Origin: Pseudomonas mendocina
GTDB lineage: Bacteria; Pseudomonadota; Gammaproteobacteria; Pseudomonadales; Pseudomonadaceae
Reading direction: 5' to 3'
DNA length: 64,000 nt
NCBI GenBank assembly: GCA_037482215.1
Contig: CP148074.1
Span: 3,038,001-3,102,000, forward strand
This document shows, piece by piece, positions 44,390 to 54,492 of this stretch. Positions within the stretch are counted from its first letter, which is position 1; every line of letters begins with the position of its first letter. Under the pieces are notes generated by a model, which was not told the origin of the DNA, ran no database searches, and saw only the letters and a list, made by a program, of their open reading frames with translations. A program made the position numbers and the translations under genes.

Positions 44390-45216
44390 ACAGAAGAATC
44401 CGTAACCGGCTGTTGTACCAGGCGCTCAACAAAAAACTCCAAGTGGCCACGCGGGTTGGCTGGCAGTGGCCAGGCATCAACCTTCTGCGCAATAGCCTTG
44501 AATGCCAGAGCACACTTAGAGCGTGGGAACGCCTCATAAACGGCCCTTTGCTTCTGCACAGCTTTGCGCACAGACTCGTCATAAGGGACCGCACCTACAT
44601 ACTGTAGGGCAACATCCAGAAAGCGATCAGTGACCTTAGTCAGTTTGGCGAACAGATTGCGTCCTTCCTGAGGGCTGTGAGCCATGTTGGCCAACACCCG
44701 GAAACGCGTCATACCATGATCACGGTTGAGAAGTTTGATCAAAGCGTAGGCATCCGTGATCGAAGTGGGCTCGTCACAGACCACCACCAGTACTTCCTGC
44801 GCAGCGCGAACGAAGCTGACCACACCATCACCAATCCCGGCCGCAGTATCGATGATCAGAACATCCAGATTGTCACTGATTTCGCTGAACGCCTGAATTA
44901 GCCCCGCATGCTGCATCGGAGACAGTTGCACCATGCTCTGGATACCCGATGCAGCCGGCACGATACGGATACCACCGGGACCCTGAATCAGAACATCACG
45001 CAAGTCACACTCGCCACTTACCACATCTTCAAGGGTGCGCTTGGCATTGAGGCCGAGCAGCACATCGACGTTGGCCAGGCCCAGGTCAGCGTCCATCAGC
45101 ATGACCCGACGCCCGAGATCGGCCAGCGCCAGTGCCAGATTGACTGACACATTGGTTTTGCCGACGCCACCTTTGCCGCCGGTCACCGCAATCACCTGAA
45201 CGGGATGCATACCCAT
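44386..45216 (-). CDS. fleN: Flagellar number regulator FleN (FlhG), MinD-like ATPase
   Basis: Restrains FleQ and keeps the cell at one polar flagellum. The 276-residue ParA/MinD-family ATPase has the deviant Walker A VTGGKGGVGKTNVSVNLA and Walker A'/B segments LMDADLGLANVDVLLGL and LIIDTAAGIGD. It lacks an obvious C-terminal amphipathic membrane-targeting helix like that of MinD. An alternative ATG lies two codons in (45210). Confidence 0.95.
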   Translation of the reverse strand: MGMHPVQVIAVTGGKGGVGKTNVSVNLALALADLGRRVMLMDADLGLANVDVLLGLNAKRTLEDVVSGECDLRDVLIQGPGGIRIVPAASGIQSMVQLSPMQHAGLIQAFSEISDNLDVLIIDTAAGIGDGVVSFVRAAQEVLVVVCDEPTSITDAYALIKLLNRDHGMTRFRVLANMAHSPQEGRNLFAKLTKVTDRFLDVALQYVGAVPYDESVRKAVQKQRAVYEAFPRSKCALAFKAIAQKVDAWPLPANPRGHLEFFVERLVQQPVTDSSV

Positions 45217-45287
45217 ATTTTTTACACACCTTGTCTAACTTCGACCGGCCACCTGGCCATCTAATCTTGATCCAGCTGAGCGGGCTA

Positions 45288-46607
45288 TTAACCGACCTGC
45301 CGGGCAGGTTGTTGATACAGCCCAGCAAACATATCAGCCATTGTATCCTCACTCGGCTCCTGACCAGCCTGCAGACCTACAGCACGGCTGACCAATTGAT
45401 GACTGCGTGGAACCTGCAGGTCATCTGGAATTCGCGGCCCATCGGTGAGATAGGCTACCGGTAGACACTGGCTAATTGCCAGCCCTAAAACCTCACCCAT
45501 GCTGACAGCCTCATCAGCCTTGGTAATGATGCAACCAGCAAGACCGCAGCGCTTATAACTATGGTAGGCCGCTTTGAGCACTTGGCCCTGACTTGTCGCT
45601 GCCATAACCAGATAATTTTTTGCATTGATACCACGACTAGCCAGCGCTTCGAGCTGCATGCGCAGAGCCGGGTCATTCACCGGCAGTCCAGCGGTATCAA
45701 TCAATACCACGCGCTTACGTGCCAGAGGGGCCAGCGCCTGAGTCAATGACTGGGTTGGATCAACCAAGGTCACCGACACATCGAGAATGCGCCCCAGCGT
45801 CTTGATCTGCTCCTGCGCACCGATACGATAGCTGTCCATGCTGACCAGCGCGATATTTTGGGCGCCATATTTGAGCACATAACGTGCTGCCAGTTTGGCC
45901 AGCGTTGTGGTTTTGCCCATACCTGCCGGACCGACAAGGGCAATCACACCGCCCTCTTCCATCGGCTCATGCTGCGGGGTTTTGATGCTGTGGGCCAAAT
46001 GAGCCAATAGCATGCGCCAAGCCTGACGCGGTTCAGTAATCGTCGCAACGCGATCAAGCAGCGTCTTAGCCAAGTCAGCAGGAATCCCCATGCGCTGCAG
46101 CCGACGCCAGAGGTTAGCTTGCTGCGGCTTGCGGCTTTGCATTTGCCCCCAGGCAATGGAGCCCAACTGCACCTCAATCAATTCACGCAGACCATTGAGC
46201 TCGTAACGCATTGCATCGAGCGCATTCTGGTCTACCGCAGCGGCACTGGTAGGCATCGCAGTTGCAGCAGCTTTACCCCGAAGGGCCTCACTTAATTGGT
46301 CCGCCTGAACATTTGGCAAGTCTGCGCCAAACAGTTGACGATCCTTGCTCGCGTTAGTGGTGGCGCGAGTGGTCAGTTCCGCATGAGCCGAGGCAATTTT
46401 CGCCTGAGTTTTACGCAGCTCGGCTTCGAGTGCCGGGTTAGCCTGGCGGGTCGCCGCAGGCGGTGCTTGATAATCAAGCGCTGCGGTCAACTCAACACCT
46501 CCGGCCACTCGACGATTACCAATAATCGAGGCGTCGGCACCCAGCTCATCGCGTACCAATTTCATAGCGGTGCGCATATCGACTGCGAAAAAACGTTTGA
46601 CCTGCAT
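45288..46607 (-). CDS. flhF: Flagellar placement GTPase FlhF
   Basis: SRP-type GTPase that sets the polar site of flagellar assembly. The 439-residue protein has a basic/flexible N-terminal part (about 1-140), an N domain, and the G domain with P-loop LVGPAGMGKTTTLAKLAARY, VSMDSYRIGAQEQI (G2) and LIDTAGL (G3). The ITKADEA segment supplies base recognition. It lies 15 bp after flhA and 71 bp before fleN. Confidence 0.95.
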   Translation of the reverse strand: MQVKRFFAVDMRTAMKLVRDELGADASIIGNRRVAGGVELTAALDYQAPPAATRQANPALEAELRKTQAKIASAHAELTTRATTNASKDRQLFGADLPNVQADQLSEALRGKAAATAMPTSAAAVDQNALDAMRYELNGLRELIEVQLGSIAWGQMQSRKPQQANLWRRLQRMGIPADLAKTLLDRVATITEPRQAWRMLLAHLAHSIKTPQHEPMEEGGVIALVGPAGMGKTTTLAKLAARYVLKYGAQNIALVSMDSYRIGAQEQIKTLGRILDVSVTLVDPTQSLTQALAPLARKRVVLIDTAGLPVNDPALRMQLEALASRGINAKNYLVMAATSQGQVLKAAYHSYKRCGLAGCIITKADEAVSMGEVLGLAISQCLPVAYLTDGPRIPDDLQVPRSHQLVSRAVGLQAGQEPSEDTMADMFAGLYQQPARQVG

Positions 46608-46622
46608 GGCCTGTAACCTCGA

Positions 46623-48758
46623 TTAGTTCTGTCCTACCGTCGCAACGATGGTGACTTGCTTGTTATCCGGAATTTCCTGGTATGCCAAAACATGGATACT
46701 CGGAACTGCCAACCGCGCGAATCGCGAGAGCATTGCCCTTACAGGACCGGCCACCAGCAGAATGACTGGCTTGCCGAGCATTTCCTGACGCTGGGCTGCA
46801 TCTATCAACGAACGCTGCAGCTTTTCTGCCATTCCAGGTTCAAGGAGGATGCCCTCCTCGGAACCTTGTCCGGCCTTCTGGATACTATTAAGCAATATCT
46901 GTTCCAACCTTGGTTCCAAGGTAATCACAGGCAGCTCGGAGTCTAGTCCCACAATGCTTTGCACGATTGCACGGGACAATGCGACACGGGCTGCTGCTAC
47001 CATCGCGGCGGGATCTTGACTCTTAGGCGCGACGTTGGCGATGGCCTCAGCGATAGTACGGATATCCCGCACTGGCACCTGCTCCTGCAACAACGCCTGC
47101 AACACTTTCAGCAAGGTCGACAGCGACACCAGCCCGGGAACCAATTCCTCGGCCAGCTTCGGCGAACTTTTCGCCAACAGGCTCATGAGCTGCTGCACTT
47201 CTTCATGCCCCAGCAATTCATGAGCATGCTTGTGCAGAATCTGGTTCAGGTGCGTAGCCACTACAGTGCTTGCGTCTACCACGGTGTAGCCCAGTGACTG
47301 CGCCTGATCACGCTGGCTTGGCTCAATCCACACCGCTTCCAGACCAAACGCTGGGTCCTGTGCCGCAATGCCGTTAAGCGGGCCGAACACCTGACCAGGG
47401 TTAATCGCCAGTTCACGCTCTGGATACACCTCAGCCTCAGCCACACTGACCCCCATCAGGGTCAAGCGATAACCATTGGGTTGCAGATCAAGGTTGTCGC
47501 GGATGTGCACCGACGGCATCAGGAAGCCCATCTCTTGCGACAATTTCTTACGCACGCCCTTGATACGCGCCAGCAATTGACCACCTTGGTTACGGTCCAC
47601 CAGCGGAATCAGGCGATAACCCACTTCCAAGCCGACCATATCCACCAGCTGCACGTCATCCCACCCCAGTTCTTTGACCTCTTGGGCGCGCTGAGCAGGC
47701 AGCAGCTCCTGCTGACGAGCCGCTTCTTTAACCTCTTCTTCCTTAACTTTGCGTGTTTTATTGGCAATCCAATAGGCCGCTCCCGCTGCGATCAGTCCGA
47801 GGCCAATGAACGGTACATGAGGCATGCCCGGCACCAATCCCATCGCAATCATCACCGCCCCTGTTACGGCCAGCGCACGAGGTGAGGCAAACATTTGACG
47901 GTTAACCTGGGCACCCATGTCTTCAGCGCTGGAGACACGGGTCACCATGATTGCGGCAGCAGTGGAGAGCAGCAGCGACGGAATCTGCGCCACAAGACCG
48001 TCACCAATGGTCAGCAGGGTGTAGATCTTGCCCGCGTCCGCAAACGTCAGGTCGTGTTGCAGGATACCGATGGCCATACCACCGATGAGGTTGATGAAGA
48101 GGATCAGCAGACCAGCAATGGCATCACCACGGACGAACTTACTCGCACCGTCCATGGAGCCATAGAAGTCGGCTTCTTGAGCCACTTCACTACGGCGTTT
48201 CTTGGCTTCAGCTTGATCAATCAGACCAGCGTTAAGGTCGGCATCAATGGCCATTTGCTTGCCGGGCATTGCATCCAAGGTAAAGCGGGCACTTACCTCG
48301 GAAATACGTCCAGCCCCCTTGGTGACCACCACGAAGTTGATGATCATCAGGATCGCAAACACCACGATACCCACTACGTAGTTACCGCCGATCACCACCT
48401 CACCGAAGGCCTGAATCACCTTACCGGCAGCGTCATGACCGTCCTGACCGTGGAGCAAAACCACCCGCGTAGAGGCAACGTTAAGCGCCAGACGCAGCAG
48501 CGTGGCAGCCAGCAAAATGGTTGGGAAGACGGCGAAATCCAGCGGCCGCAAGGCGTAGATGGCAACCAGCAGGACCACAATCGACAAGGCAATACTGAAG
48601 GTGAACAGCACGTCCAGCAGGAACGGCGGCACCGGCAGCATGACCATCGCCAGCATGACCAGCAGCAACAAGGGAATCCCCAGATTGCCATGCCGCAAGC
48701 CCGCCAGATTACTGCGAGCATCACTTACCAGTTGTGCGCGATTGATTGCCACTGCCAT
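46623..48758 (-). CDS. flhA: Flagellar type III export gate protein FlhA
   Basis: Core of the export gate and proton channel. The 711-residue protein has about eight helices in the first 330 residues. The conserved cytoplasmic loop (FVVVTKGAGRISEVSARFTLDAMPGKQMAIDADLNAGLI in parts) is the FHIPEP signature region. The large cytoplasmic C-terminal domain docks chaperone-substrate complexes. It has its own sigma-54-like promoter. Confidence 0.96.
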   Translation of the reverse strand: MAVAINRAQLVSDARSNLAGLRHGNLGIPLLLLVMLAMVMLPVPPFLLDVLFTFSIALSIVVLLVAIYALRPLDFAVFPTILLAATLLRLALNVASTRVVLLHGQDGHDAAGKVIQAFGEVVIGGNYVVGIVVFAILMIINFVVVTKGAGRISEVSARFTLDAMPGKQMAIDADLNAGLIDQAEAKKRRSEVAQEADFYGSMDGASKFVRGDAIAGLLILFINLIGGMAIGILQHDLTFADAGKIYTLLTIGDGLVAQIPSLLLSTAAAIMVTRVSSAEDMGAQVNRQMFASPRALAVTGAVMIAMGLVPGMPHVPFIGLGLIAAGAAYWIANKTRKVKEEEVKEAARQQELLPAQRAQEVKELGWDDVQLVDMVGLEVGYRLIPLVDRNQGGQLLARIKGVRKKLSQEMGFLMPSVHIRDNLDLQPNGYRLTLMGVSVAEAEVYPERELAINPGQVFGPLNGIAAQDPAFGLEAVWIEPSQRDQAQSLGYTVVDASTVVATHLNQILHKHAHELLGHEEVQQLMSLLAKSSPKLAEELVPGLVSLSTLLKVLQALLQEQVPVRDIRTIAEAIANVAPKSQDPAAMVAAARVALSRAIVQSIVGLDSELPVITLEPRLEQILLNSIQKAGQGSEEGILLEPGMAEKLQRSLIDAAQRQEMLGKPVILLVAGPVRAMLSRFARLAVPSIHVLAYQEIPDNKQVTIVATVGQN

Positions 48759-48809
48759 ACCCCAGACCTATCAAACTTTTGACGCGATTACGCCTTTTCA
48801 GCTGAGGTC

Positions 48810-48826
48810 TGCAAGAACCCTTCCAA
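48810..48826 (-). promoter_or_regulatory. Sigma-54 (RpoN)-like promoter of flhA
   Basis: On the minus strand TTGGAAGGGTTCTTGCA has the essential GG and GC dinucleotides separated by exactly 10 bp (TGG...TTGC), though the -24 box departs from TGGCAC at two bases. It lies about 52 bp before the flhA ATG in the 121-bp gap after flhB. Confidence 0.55.
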
Positions 48827-48879
48827 CTTTGCACTCATTGCAAAAATCAGATGGAAATCAGGGTATTGAGGGGTAAAAA

Positions 48880-50016
48880 TTATTCGTCGCGACGTAGATC
48901 CGGCGGAATCGGCAGATCCGGCAACGGACCAGGGCGCTTTGCCTTGCCAGCTTGGTACTGGCGCAACTGGTAGACGTAAGCCAGTACCTGCGCCACGGCC
49001 AAATAGAGCCCTGCTGGGATCTCCTGATCCAAATCCGTCGAGTAATACACCGCCCGAGCCAGCGCCGGGGACTCCAGCACCATGACTTTGTGCTCATTGG
49101 CGATTTCACGGATTTTCAAGGCAGTGAAGTCGCCCCCCTTGGCCAGCAGAATCGGTGCGTTGCCCTTATCCGCATCGTATTTGAGCGCCACCGCAAAGTG
49201 GGTCGGGTTGGTAATGACCACATCAGCCTCCGGCACCGCCTGCATCATACGGCGCTCAGCCATTTCCCGCTGCATCTGGCGAATACGCGATTTAACTTCA
49301 GGTTTACCTTCAGAGTCTTTGTATTCGTCACGAACCTCCTGCTTGGTCATCATCAACTTCTGCTTAGTGCTCCACAGCTGGAACGGCACATCCACAGCAG
49401 CAATCAGAATTAACCCGCAAGACATCCACAACGCACTCCAGCCCACAATGATCATGGAATGGATGATGGCGGTTTCAATCGGCTCATGGGCGATGGCCAG
49501 CAAATCCCCTTTCCAGGATGACAATACGCTGACACCAACAATCAAAATCACCAGAAACTTAGCTAACGCCTTGAGCAGCTCAGCCAGAGCCTGCATGGAG
49601 AACATGCGCTTAAGCCCCGACAAGGGGTTCATTCGGCTGAACTTAGGTGCCATCGACTCGGCGGAAAACAGCCAGCCCCCCAACGAGATCGGACCGGCAA
49701 TCGACACAATCAGCAGCAGCACCAACAGCGGCATCAGCGACTCCAGCGCCAATTGGCCAGAAGCCGCCAACCATAGACCCATGCTGTTTTCATCCATGAT
49801 CACATCGCGGCTCAGCTCAAAGTTGCCGCGCATGATGTCCAGCATCGCGTTGCCGATGCCGCCCCCGAACGCCAGCATGCCGCCAAATCCACCCAGGGTT
49901 ACAGCCAACGTATTGAGCTCTTTGGAACGGGCAATCTGGCCCTTCTCACGGGATTCGCGCAGGCGTTTCTCCGTGGGTTCCTCGCTCTTATCGGCACCAC
50001 TTTCGGATTCGGCCAT
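48880..50016 (-). CDS. flhB: Flagellar type III export switch protein FlhB
   Basis: Switches export from rod/hook to filament substrates. The 378-residue protein has four helices and a cytoplasmic C-terminal domain with the autocleavage motif NPTH (DVVITNPTHFAVALKYD). The C-terminal tail is Pro-rich (KRPGPLPDLPIPPDL). It lies 3 bp after fliR and is the last gene of the fliL-flhB run. A second, cleavage-motif-free FlhB C-domain gene lies at 34.1 kb. Confidence 0.96.
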   Translation of the reverse strand: MAESESGADKSEEPTEKRLRESREKGQIARSKELNTLAVTLGGFGGMLAFGGGIGNAMLDIMRGNFELSRDVIMDENSMGLWLAASGQLALESLMPLLVLLLIVSIAGPISLGGWLFSAESMAPKFSRMNPLSGLKRMFSMQALAELLKALAKFLVILIVGVSVLSSWKGDLLAIAHEPIETAIIHSMIIVGWSALWMSCGLILIAAVDVPFQLWSTKQKLMMTKQEVRDEYKDSEGKPEVKSRIRQMQREMAERRMMQAVPEADVVITNPTHFAVALKYDADKGNAPILLAKGGDFTALKIREIANEHKVMVLESPALARAVYYSTDLDQEIPAGLYLAVAQVLAYVYQLRQYQAGKAKRPGPLPDLPIPPDLRRDE

Positions 50017-50019
50017 GGT

Positions 50020-50796
50020 TTATTTCACCCGCACCAGATCACGCATGAATTGCAGTGCTTCAGTCGCAAACAACTGGTACTGGCTGAGAACATCCGCCAC
50101 CCCCAACCAGACGATCACCAACCCCAGCACCAGCGTCAGGGGGAAGCCGATGGAAAAGATATTCAGCTGCGGGGCCGCACGGGTCATTACGCCGAAAGCC
50201 AGGTTGATCACCAGCAGCGCAGTAATCGCAGGCAACACCAACAACAGCGCAGCCCCAAACACCCACCCCAACCGGGTTACGATCCCCCAGTAGGTCTCCA
50301 CCTGAAATCCACTGCCCACCGGCAGGGTGACAAAGCTTTCGGCCAGCACCTCGAACACCACCAGATGAGCGTTCATGGCCAAAAACAGCAAGGTCACCAA
50401 AATCATGAAGGCCTGACCGATGACCGCCACAGAAACCCCGTTGGCCGGATCGACCATGGAAGCAAAGCCCAAGCCCATTTGCATGGCGACGATTTGACCG
50501 GCAATGGTGAAGACTTGAAACAACAGCTGCAGGGCAAACCCCATCATCGCGCCGATCAGCACTTCCTGAGCAATCCACCAGATCGCCTTGAGGCTGATCG
50601 CATCCACCTGCGGCATCGGTGGAAGCGTCGGCACAATCACTATGCAGATGGCCAGCGCCAGGTACAGTCGAATCCTCGCTGAAACGAGTTGCGTGCCAAT
50701 CAGCGGCATAAACATGAACAAGGCACTGATGCGGAACAACGGCAGGATAAAACTCCCCACCCAGGCCCCGATCTGCGCGTTGGTTAACTCCAGCAT
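50020..50796 (-). CDS. fliR: Flagellar export gate protein FliR
   Basis: A 258-residue membrane protein with about six hydrophobic segments, part of the FliPQR export pore. MLELTNAQIGAWVGSFILPLFRISALFMFMP and MQMGLGFASMVDPANG (in parts) are FliR landmarks. One base separates it from fliQ. Confidence 0.95.
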   Translation of the reverse strand: MLELTNAQIGAWVGSFILPLFRISALFMFMPLIGTQLVSARIRLYLALAICIVIVPTLPPMPQVDAISLKAIWWIAQEVLIGAMMGFALQLLFQVFTIAGQIVAMQMGLGFASMVDPANGVSVAVIGQAFMILVTLLFLAMNAHLVVFEVLAESFVTLPVGSGFQVETYWGIVTRLGWVFGAALLLVLPAITALLVINLAFGVMTRAAPQLNIFSIGFPLTLVLGLVIVWLGVADVLSQYQLFATEALQFMRDLVRVK

Positions 50797-50797
50797 G

Positions 50798-51067
50798 TCA
50801 GCCGATCAACATGGGAATGTTCATGATCAAATTCTGCGTGTACTCCATCAACTGACGCACCAGCCACGGGCCAGCAAAAATCAGCGCCAGAAGAATGACA
50901 AGCAGCCTGGGCAAAAAGCTCAAGGTTTGTTCGTTTATCTGGGTGGCCGCCTGAAACATGGCCACAATCAAACCGACCACCAGGCTCGGCACAACCATGA
51001 CCGCAACGATCAAGGAGGTCAGCCACAACGCCTCACGCACAATGTCGACTGCAACTTCAGGCGTCAT
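50798..51067 (-). CDS. fliQ: Flagellar export gate protein FliQ
   Basis: An 89-residue protein with two helices (about 15-38 and 50-75) and the family line VDIVREALWLTSLIVAVMVVPSLVVGLIVAMFQAATQINEQTLSF (in parts). It is the small subunit of the FliP5Q4R1 pore. It sits 2 bp after fliP. Confidence 0.95.
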   Translation of the reverse strand: MTPEVAVDIVREALWLTSLIVAVMVVPSLVVGLIVAMFQAATQINEQTLSFLPRLLVILLALIFAGPWLVRQLMEYTQNLIMNIPMLIG

Positions 51068-51069
51068 TG

Positions 51070-51828
51070 CTAGGTTCCTCCGAAGCTAGCGGCCAGCGTG
51101 CCCATAATCAAAGCCCAGCCATCAATCAGCACAAACAACATGATTTTGAACGGCAGGGAAATGATCAGTGGCGAGAGCATCATCATACCCATCGCCATAA
51201 GGATACTGGCCACCACCATGTCGATGATCAGGAACGGAATAAAGATCATGAAGCCGATCTGGAACGCAGTTTTTAGCTCAGACGTCACAAACGCCGGGAT
51301 CAGAATCGTCAGCGGGGTTTCGTCTGGGCTGGCAATGTCGGTGCGCTTTGAAAGACGCACAAACAGTTCAAGGTCACTCTCACGGGTCTGCGACAACATA
51401 AAGTTGCGCATCGGTAGCTCGGCCTTACGGATCGCTTCTTGCGCGGGCAACTGCTCATTCAGATACGGCTGCAAAGCATCACGGTTAATCTCATCGAACA
51501 CCGGCGCCATGATGAACATGGTCAGAAACAGCGCCATACCCACCAGAATCTGGTTGGATGGCGTCTGCTGCAGGCCCAGGGCCTGACGCAAGATGGAAAA
51601 CACAATGATGATGCGGGTGAAGCTGGTCATGAGCATGACGAACGCTGGGATAAAACTCAGCGCCGTCATAATCATCAAAATTTGCAGACTGACCGAATAC
51701 TCCTGCTGCCCCTCTGTATCCGTGCTCAGGGTTATGGCTGGGATCGACAGCGGGTTATCAGCCCCCAGCGCCAGCGGCGCAGCCAAAGAAGCAACCAGCA
51801 ACAGCAACAGGCGCAGCACGCTCATCAA
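51070..51828 (-). CDS. fliP: Flagellar export gate protein FliP
   Basis: A 252-residue protein with a cleavable signal peptide (to about residue 22), four helices, and the FliP signatures [17 protein letters not shown] and [23 protein letters not shown] (in parts). It starts inside the end of fliO (4-bp overlap). Confidence 0.96.
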   Translation of the reverse strand: MMSVLRLLLLLVASLAAPLALGADNPLSIPAITLSTDTEGQQEYSVSLQILMIMTALSFIPAFVMLMTSFTRIIIVFSILRQALGLQQTPSNQILVGMALFLTMFIMAPVFDEINRDALQPYLNEQLPAQEAIRKAELPMRNFMLSQTRESDLELFVRLSKRTDIASPDETPLTILIPAFVTSELKTAFQIGFMIFIPFLIIDMVVASILMAMGMMMLSPLIISLPFKIMLFVLIDGWALIMGTLAASFGGT

Positions 51829-52247
51829 GACTTGTCCTTCTGGTCTTTGCCCAACAGCTCCATCAGCCGCTGAGCAAACTCGCCGGTTGCAGGCTCGGTA
51901 TCCGGCAAATGCACAGGTTCTTTAAGCACATGCAGCGTGGTGATGTTGCCGGGGGTAAATCCAAGCAGCACTTGCTCACTGCCGACCTGCACCAATAGCA
52001 AACGGTCCCGCGGGCCCAAGGGCTGGGTCGCCAGCACCTTAACCACCTGCCCGCCACGCGGAACAATGCGCTGCACCCGGCGCATCAGCCAGGCCAATGC
52101 GAAGATCAGGCCGATCACCAACAGCAAGCCAAACAGCATCTGACCCAGCTGGCTGCCCATATCGCCACTGCTGACTTGAGGCGTCGCGGGCTCAGCTGCG
52201 ACAGCCGTCAGCGGTAGAAGCAGGCTTGAAAGAATCCACTTATGCAT
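51825..52247 (-). CDS. fliO: Flagellar protein FliO
   Basis: Assists FliP assembly into the export gate. The 140-residue protein has a signal-like N-terminus (to about 18), one membrane helix (about 32-52), then a cytoplasmic domain with [32 protein letters not shown] (in parts), the FliO signature. It is one base from fliN. Confidence 0.92.
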   Translation of the reverse strand: MHKWILSSLLLPLTAVAAEPATPQVSSGDMGSQLGQMLFGLLLVIGLIFALAWLMRRVQRIVPRGGQVVKVLATQPLGPRDRLLLVQVGSEQVLLGFTPGNITTLHVLKEPVHLPDTEPATGEFAQRLMELLGKDQKDKS

Positions 52248-52248
52248 G

Positions 52249-52719
52249 TCAGCGCAGCTTCTTGATACGTTCGCTCGGGCTGATCACATCAGTCAGGCGG
52301 ATACCGAATTTCTCGTTGACCACAACCACTTCACCGTGAGCAATCAGCGTACCGTTGACCAGCACATCCAGTGGCTCACCGGCCAACCGGTCCAGCTCAA
52401 TCACCGACCCCTGATTGAGCTGCAGCAAGTTGCGGATGGTGATGTCGGTATTACCGACTTCCATGGAAATGGACACCGGAATGTCCAGAATCACATCGAG
52501 ATTCGGGCCATCCAGATTCACAGGCACGTTTGATTTAGGAGCGCTGTTGAACTCTTCCATCGGCGCACGCGGCGGAGCTGGGACCGGATCGCTGGCGGCC
52601 AACATAGCGTCAATATCATCCTGACTGGCCGGTGATCCAGCCTCTGACAATGCAGCAGCCCACTCATCGGCTAACGCCTGTTCGGCGGAAGTGCCTTCGT
52701 TTTGATTTTCGTCTGCCAT
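52249..52719 (-). CDS. fliN: Flagellar motor switch protein FliN
   Basis: C-ring subunit, 156 residues. It has an acidic/Ala-rich N-terminal extension (about 1-65, with DDIDAMLAASD, a CheY-binding-like peptide) and a C-terminal SpoA domain (VILDIPVSISMEVGNTDITIRNLLQLNQGSVIELDRLAGEPL in parts). It starts 36 bp after fliM. Confidence 0.96.
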   Translation of the reverse strand: MADENQNEGTSAEQALADEWAAALSEAGSPASQDDIDAMLAASDPVPAPPRAPMEEFNSAPKSNVPVNLDGPNLDVILDIPVSISMEVGNTDITIRNLLQLNQGSVIELDRLAGEPLDVLVNGTLIAHGEVVVVNEKFGIRLTDVISPSERIKKLR

Positions 52720-52755
52720 GGTCTTTCCTCGGCTGGCGTTGAATGGGATAAAAAA

Positions 52756-53727
52756 TTAGCGCTGACGCTCGACCGGATCGAGCACCTGCAAAGCCAGATT
52801 GCCCTTATGCGAACCCAGCTTGACCTTAAAGGCTGGCACTCCGTTGGCGCACATGATGACGTCTTCAGGCAGCTCAACCGGGATCACATCACCCGGCTGC
52901 ATATGCAGGATATCGCGCAGCTTGAGCTGGCGACGGGCAATGGTGGCCCCCAGAGGAACACTGACCCCCATGATGTCTTCGCGCAAAGCCTTAACCCAGC
53001 GCTCGTCTTGATCGTCGACATCCGACTGGAAACCGGCATCGAGCATTTCACGGATCGGCTCAATCATCGAATACGGCATGGTGATGTGCAGGTCACCGCC
53101 GCCACCGTCCAGCTCAATATGGAAAGTGGACACCACCACCACTTCACTGGGGCTGACGATGTTGGCCAAGGCCGGATTCACTTCCGAGTTGACGTACTCG
53201 AAGTTGATATCCATCACCGCATGCCAGGCTTCCTTCAGGTCAGTGAACGCCTGATCCAGCACCATGCGCACTACCCGCAGCTCAGTGGGCGTGAACTCAC
53301 GGCCTTCAATCTTGGCATGACGGCCATCGCCACCGAAGAAGTTGTCCACCAACTTGAACACCAACTTGGCATCCAGGATGAATAGCGATGTGCCGCGCAA
53401 AGGCTTCATCTTGACCAAGTTGAGGCTGGTCGGCACGTACAACGAATGCACGTACTCACCAAACTTCATCACCTGCACGCCACCCACGGCCACATCGGCG
53501 GAGCGACGCAACAGGTTGAACATGCTGATACGGGTGTAACGGGCAAAACGCTCGTTAATCATTTCCAGGGTCGGCATGCGTCCCCGGACAATTCGGTCCT
53601 GACTGGTCAGGTCATACTGCCTGACACTGCCCGGTTCGGCATCGTCCTCGGTTTCAACCAAGCCGTCATCGACACCATGTAACAGCGCGTCAATTTCATC
53701 TTGGGAAAGCAGGTCTTGCACAGCCAT
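52756..53727 (-). CDS. fliM: Flagellar motor switch protein FliM
   Basis: C-ring subunit that binds CheY-P. The 323-residue protein starts with the CheY-binding peptide LLSQDEIDALLHG (residues 5-17). It continues with the CheC-like middle domain (GGxG-type segment HSLYVPTSLNLVKMKPLRGTSLFILDAKLVF in parts) and ends in a SpoA domain. It lies 13 bp after fliL. Confidence 0.97.
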   Translation of the reverse strand: MAVQDLLSQDEIDALLHGVDDGLVETEDDAEPGSVRQYDLTSQDRIVRGRMPTLEMINERFARYTRISMFNLLRRSADVAVGGVQVMKFGEYVHSLYVPTSLNLVKMKPLRGTSLFILDAKLVFKLVDNFFGGDGRHAKIEGREFTPTELRVVRMVLDQAFTDLKEAWHAVMDINFEYVNSEVNPALANIVSPSEVVVVSTFHIELDGGGGDLHITMPYSMIEPIREMLDAGFQSDVDDQDERWVKALREDIMGVSVPLGATIARRQLKLRDILHMQPGDVIPVELPEDVIMCANGVPAFKVKLGSHKGNLALQVLDPVERQR

Positions 53728-53740
53728 ACAGGGCTCCTGG

Positions 53741-54262
53741 TTACTGCAATACGAGGTTGGTAAACAATACTTGCTCGACCGTCACTTTGCCGGTCTCTTT
53801 TTGTGCCAGCTCTTGCACACTGACAGTGGCCTGCTGACGCAGTAATTCTCGGCCGGGGGCACTCATCAAAGTACCAAAGTCGGCATTGCCAAACAGCATG
53901 ACTAGACGATTACGCAGTACCGGCATATGTACTTTTAACGCGTCTAGCGCAGCCTTATCCCGCGCCATCAAAGCAACACTTACCTGCATGTAGCGAGCGC
54001 GGCCCTCATGTGTAAAATTCACCACAAAAGCAGGCGCTAGCTCTTCGTAAATGGCGGGTTGTTTACCGACAGGGGCAGCCTGCTCCGCGCTCGCCGATGG
54101 CTCAGAATCACCACCAGACTGTTTGCTCAGATAAAACCAAGTTCCAGCAACCGACAGCGCCATCGCCACCAAAACGGCGATCAAGATCACAATGATCAGT
54201 TTGAACTTGCCTGCCGGCTTTTCGTTACCCGCAGGGTTAGGCGCTGCACCTTTCTTAGCCAT
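53741..54262 (-). CDS. fliL: Flagellar basal-body-associated protein FliL
   Basis: Supports stator function next to the MotAB-type complexes. The 173-residue protein has a short cytoplasmic part, one membrane helix (about 22-47), a flexible Gly/Ser/Glu linker and a periplasmic SPFH-like domain ending in VTVEQVLFTNLVLQ. First gene of the fliLMNOPQR-flhB run, behind a sigma-54-like promoter. Confidence 0.95.
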   Translation of the reverse strand: MAKKGAAPNPAGNEKPAGKFKLIIVILIAVLVAMALSVAGTWFYLSKQSGGDSEPSASAEQAAPVGKQPAIYEELAPAFVVNFTHEGRARYMQVSVALMARDKAALDALKVHMPVLRNRLVMLFGNADFGTLMSAPGRELLRQQATVSVQELAQKETGKVTVEQVLFTNLVLQ

Positions 54263-54312
54263 GCCAATAATCCGTCGTTATTCGGAGAGTTATCCGTATT
54301 CAATGGGTTATG

Positions 54313-54329
54313 AGCAAGTGTTATGCCAG
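54313..54329 (-). promoter_or_regulatory. Sigma-54 (RpoN) promoter of the fliLMNOPQR-flhB operon
   Basis: On the minus strand CTGGCATAACACTTGCT matches the -24/-12 consensus TGGCAC-N5-TTGC with one mismatch and the exact 10-bp GG-GC spacing. It lies about 50 bp before the fliL ATG. FleQ is the expected activator in Pseudomonas. Confidence 0.8.
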
Positions 54330-54413
54330 ACTTTCAGCAAACCCGCCCAAATGCGTGATGACCTTTAAACCCGATCAACAAGAGCAGTGATAGTTTATCG
54401 CCATCTTACAAAC

Positions 54414-54446
54414 AAAATCGCCCGCCCCGAAGCCGGGAGCGGGCGA
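54414..54446 (-). terminator. Terminator after fliK
   Basis: TCGCCCGC and GCGGGCGA (plus further GC pairs) form a strong stem, followed on the minus strand by TTTTGTTTG. It separates fliK from the fliL operon, which has its own promoter. Confidence 0.85.
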
Positions 54447-54492
54447 CACGCAGTTTAGAACAGAGCGGCTTACAACTACAGCAGCAGACGCA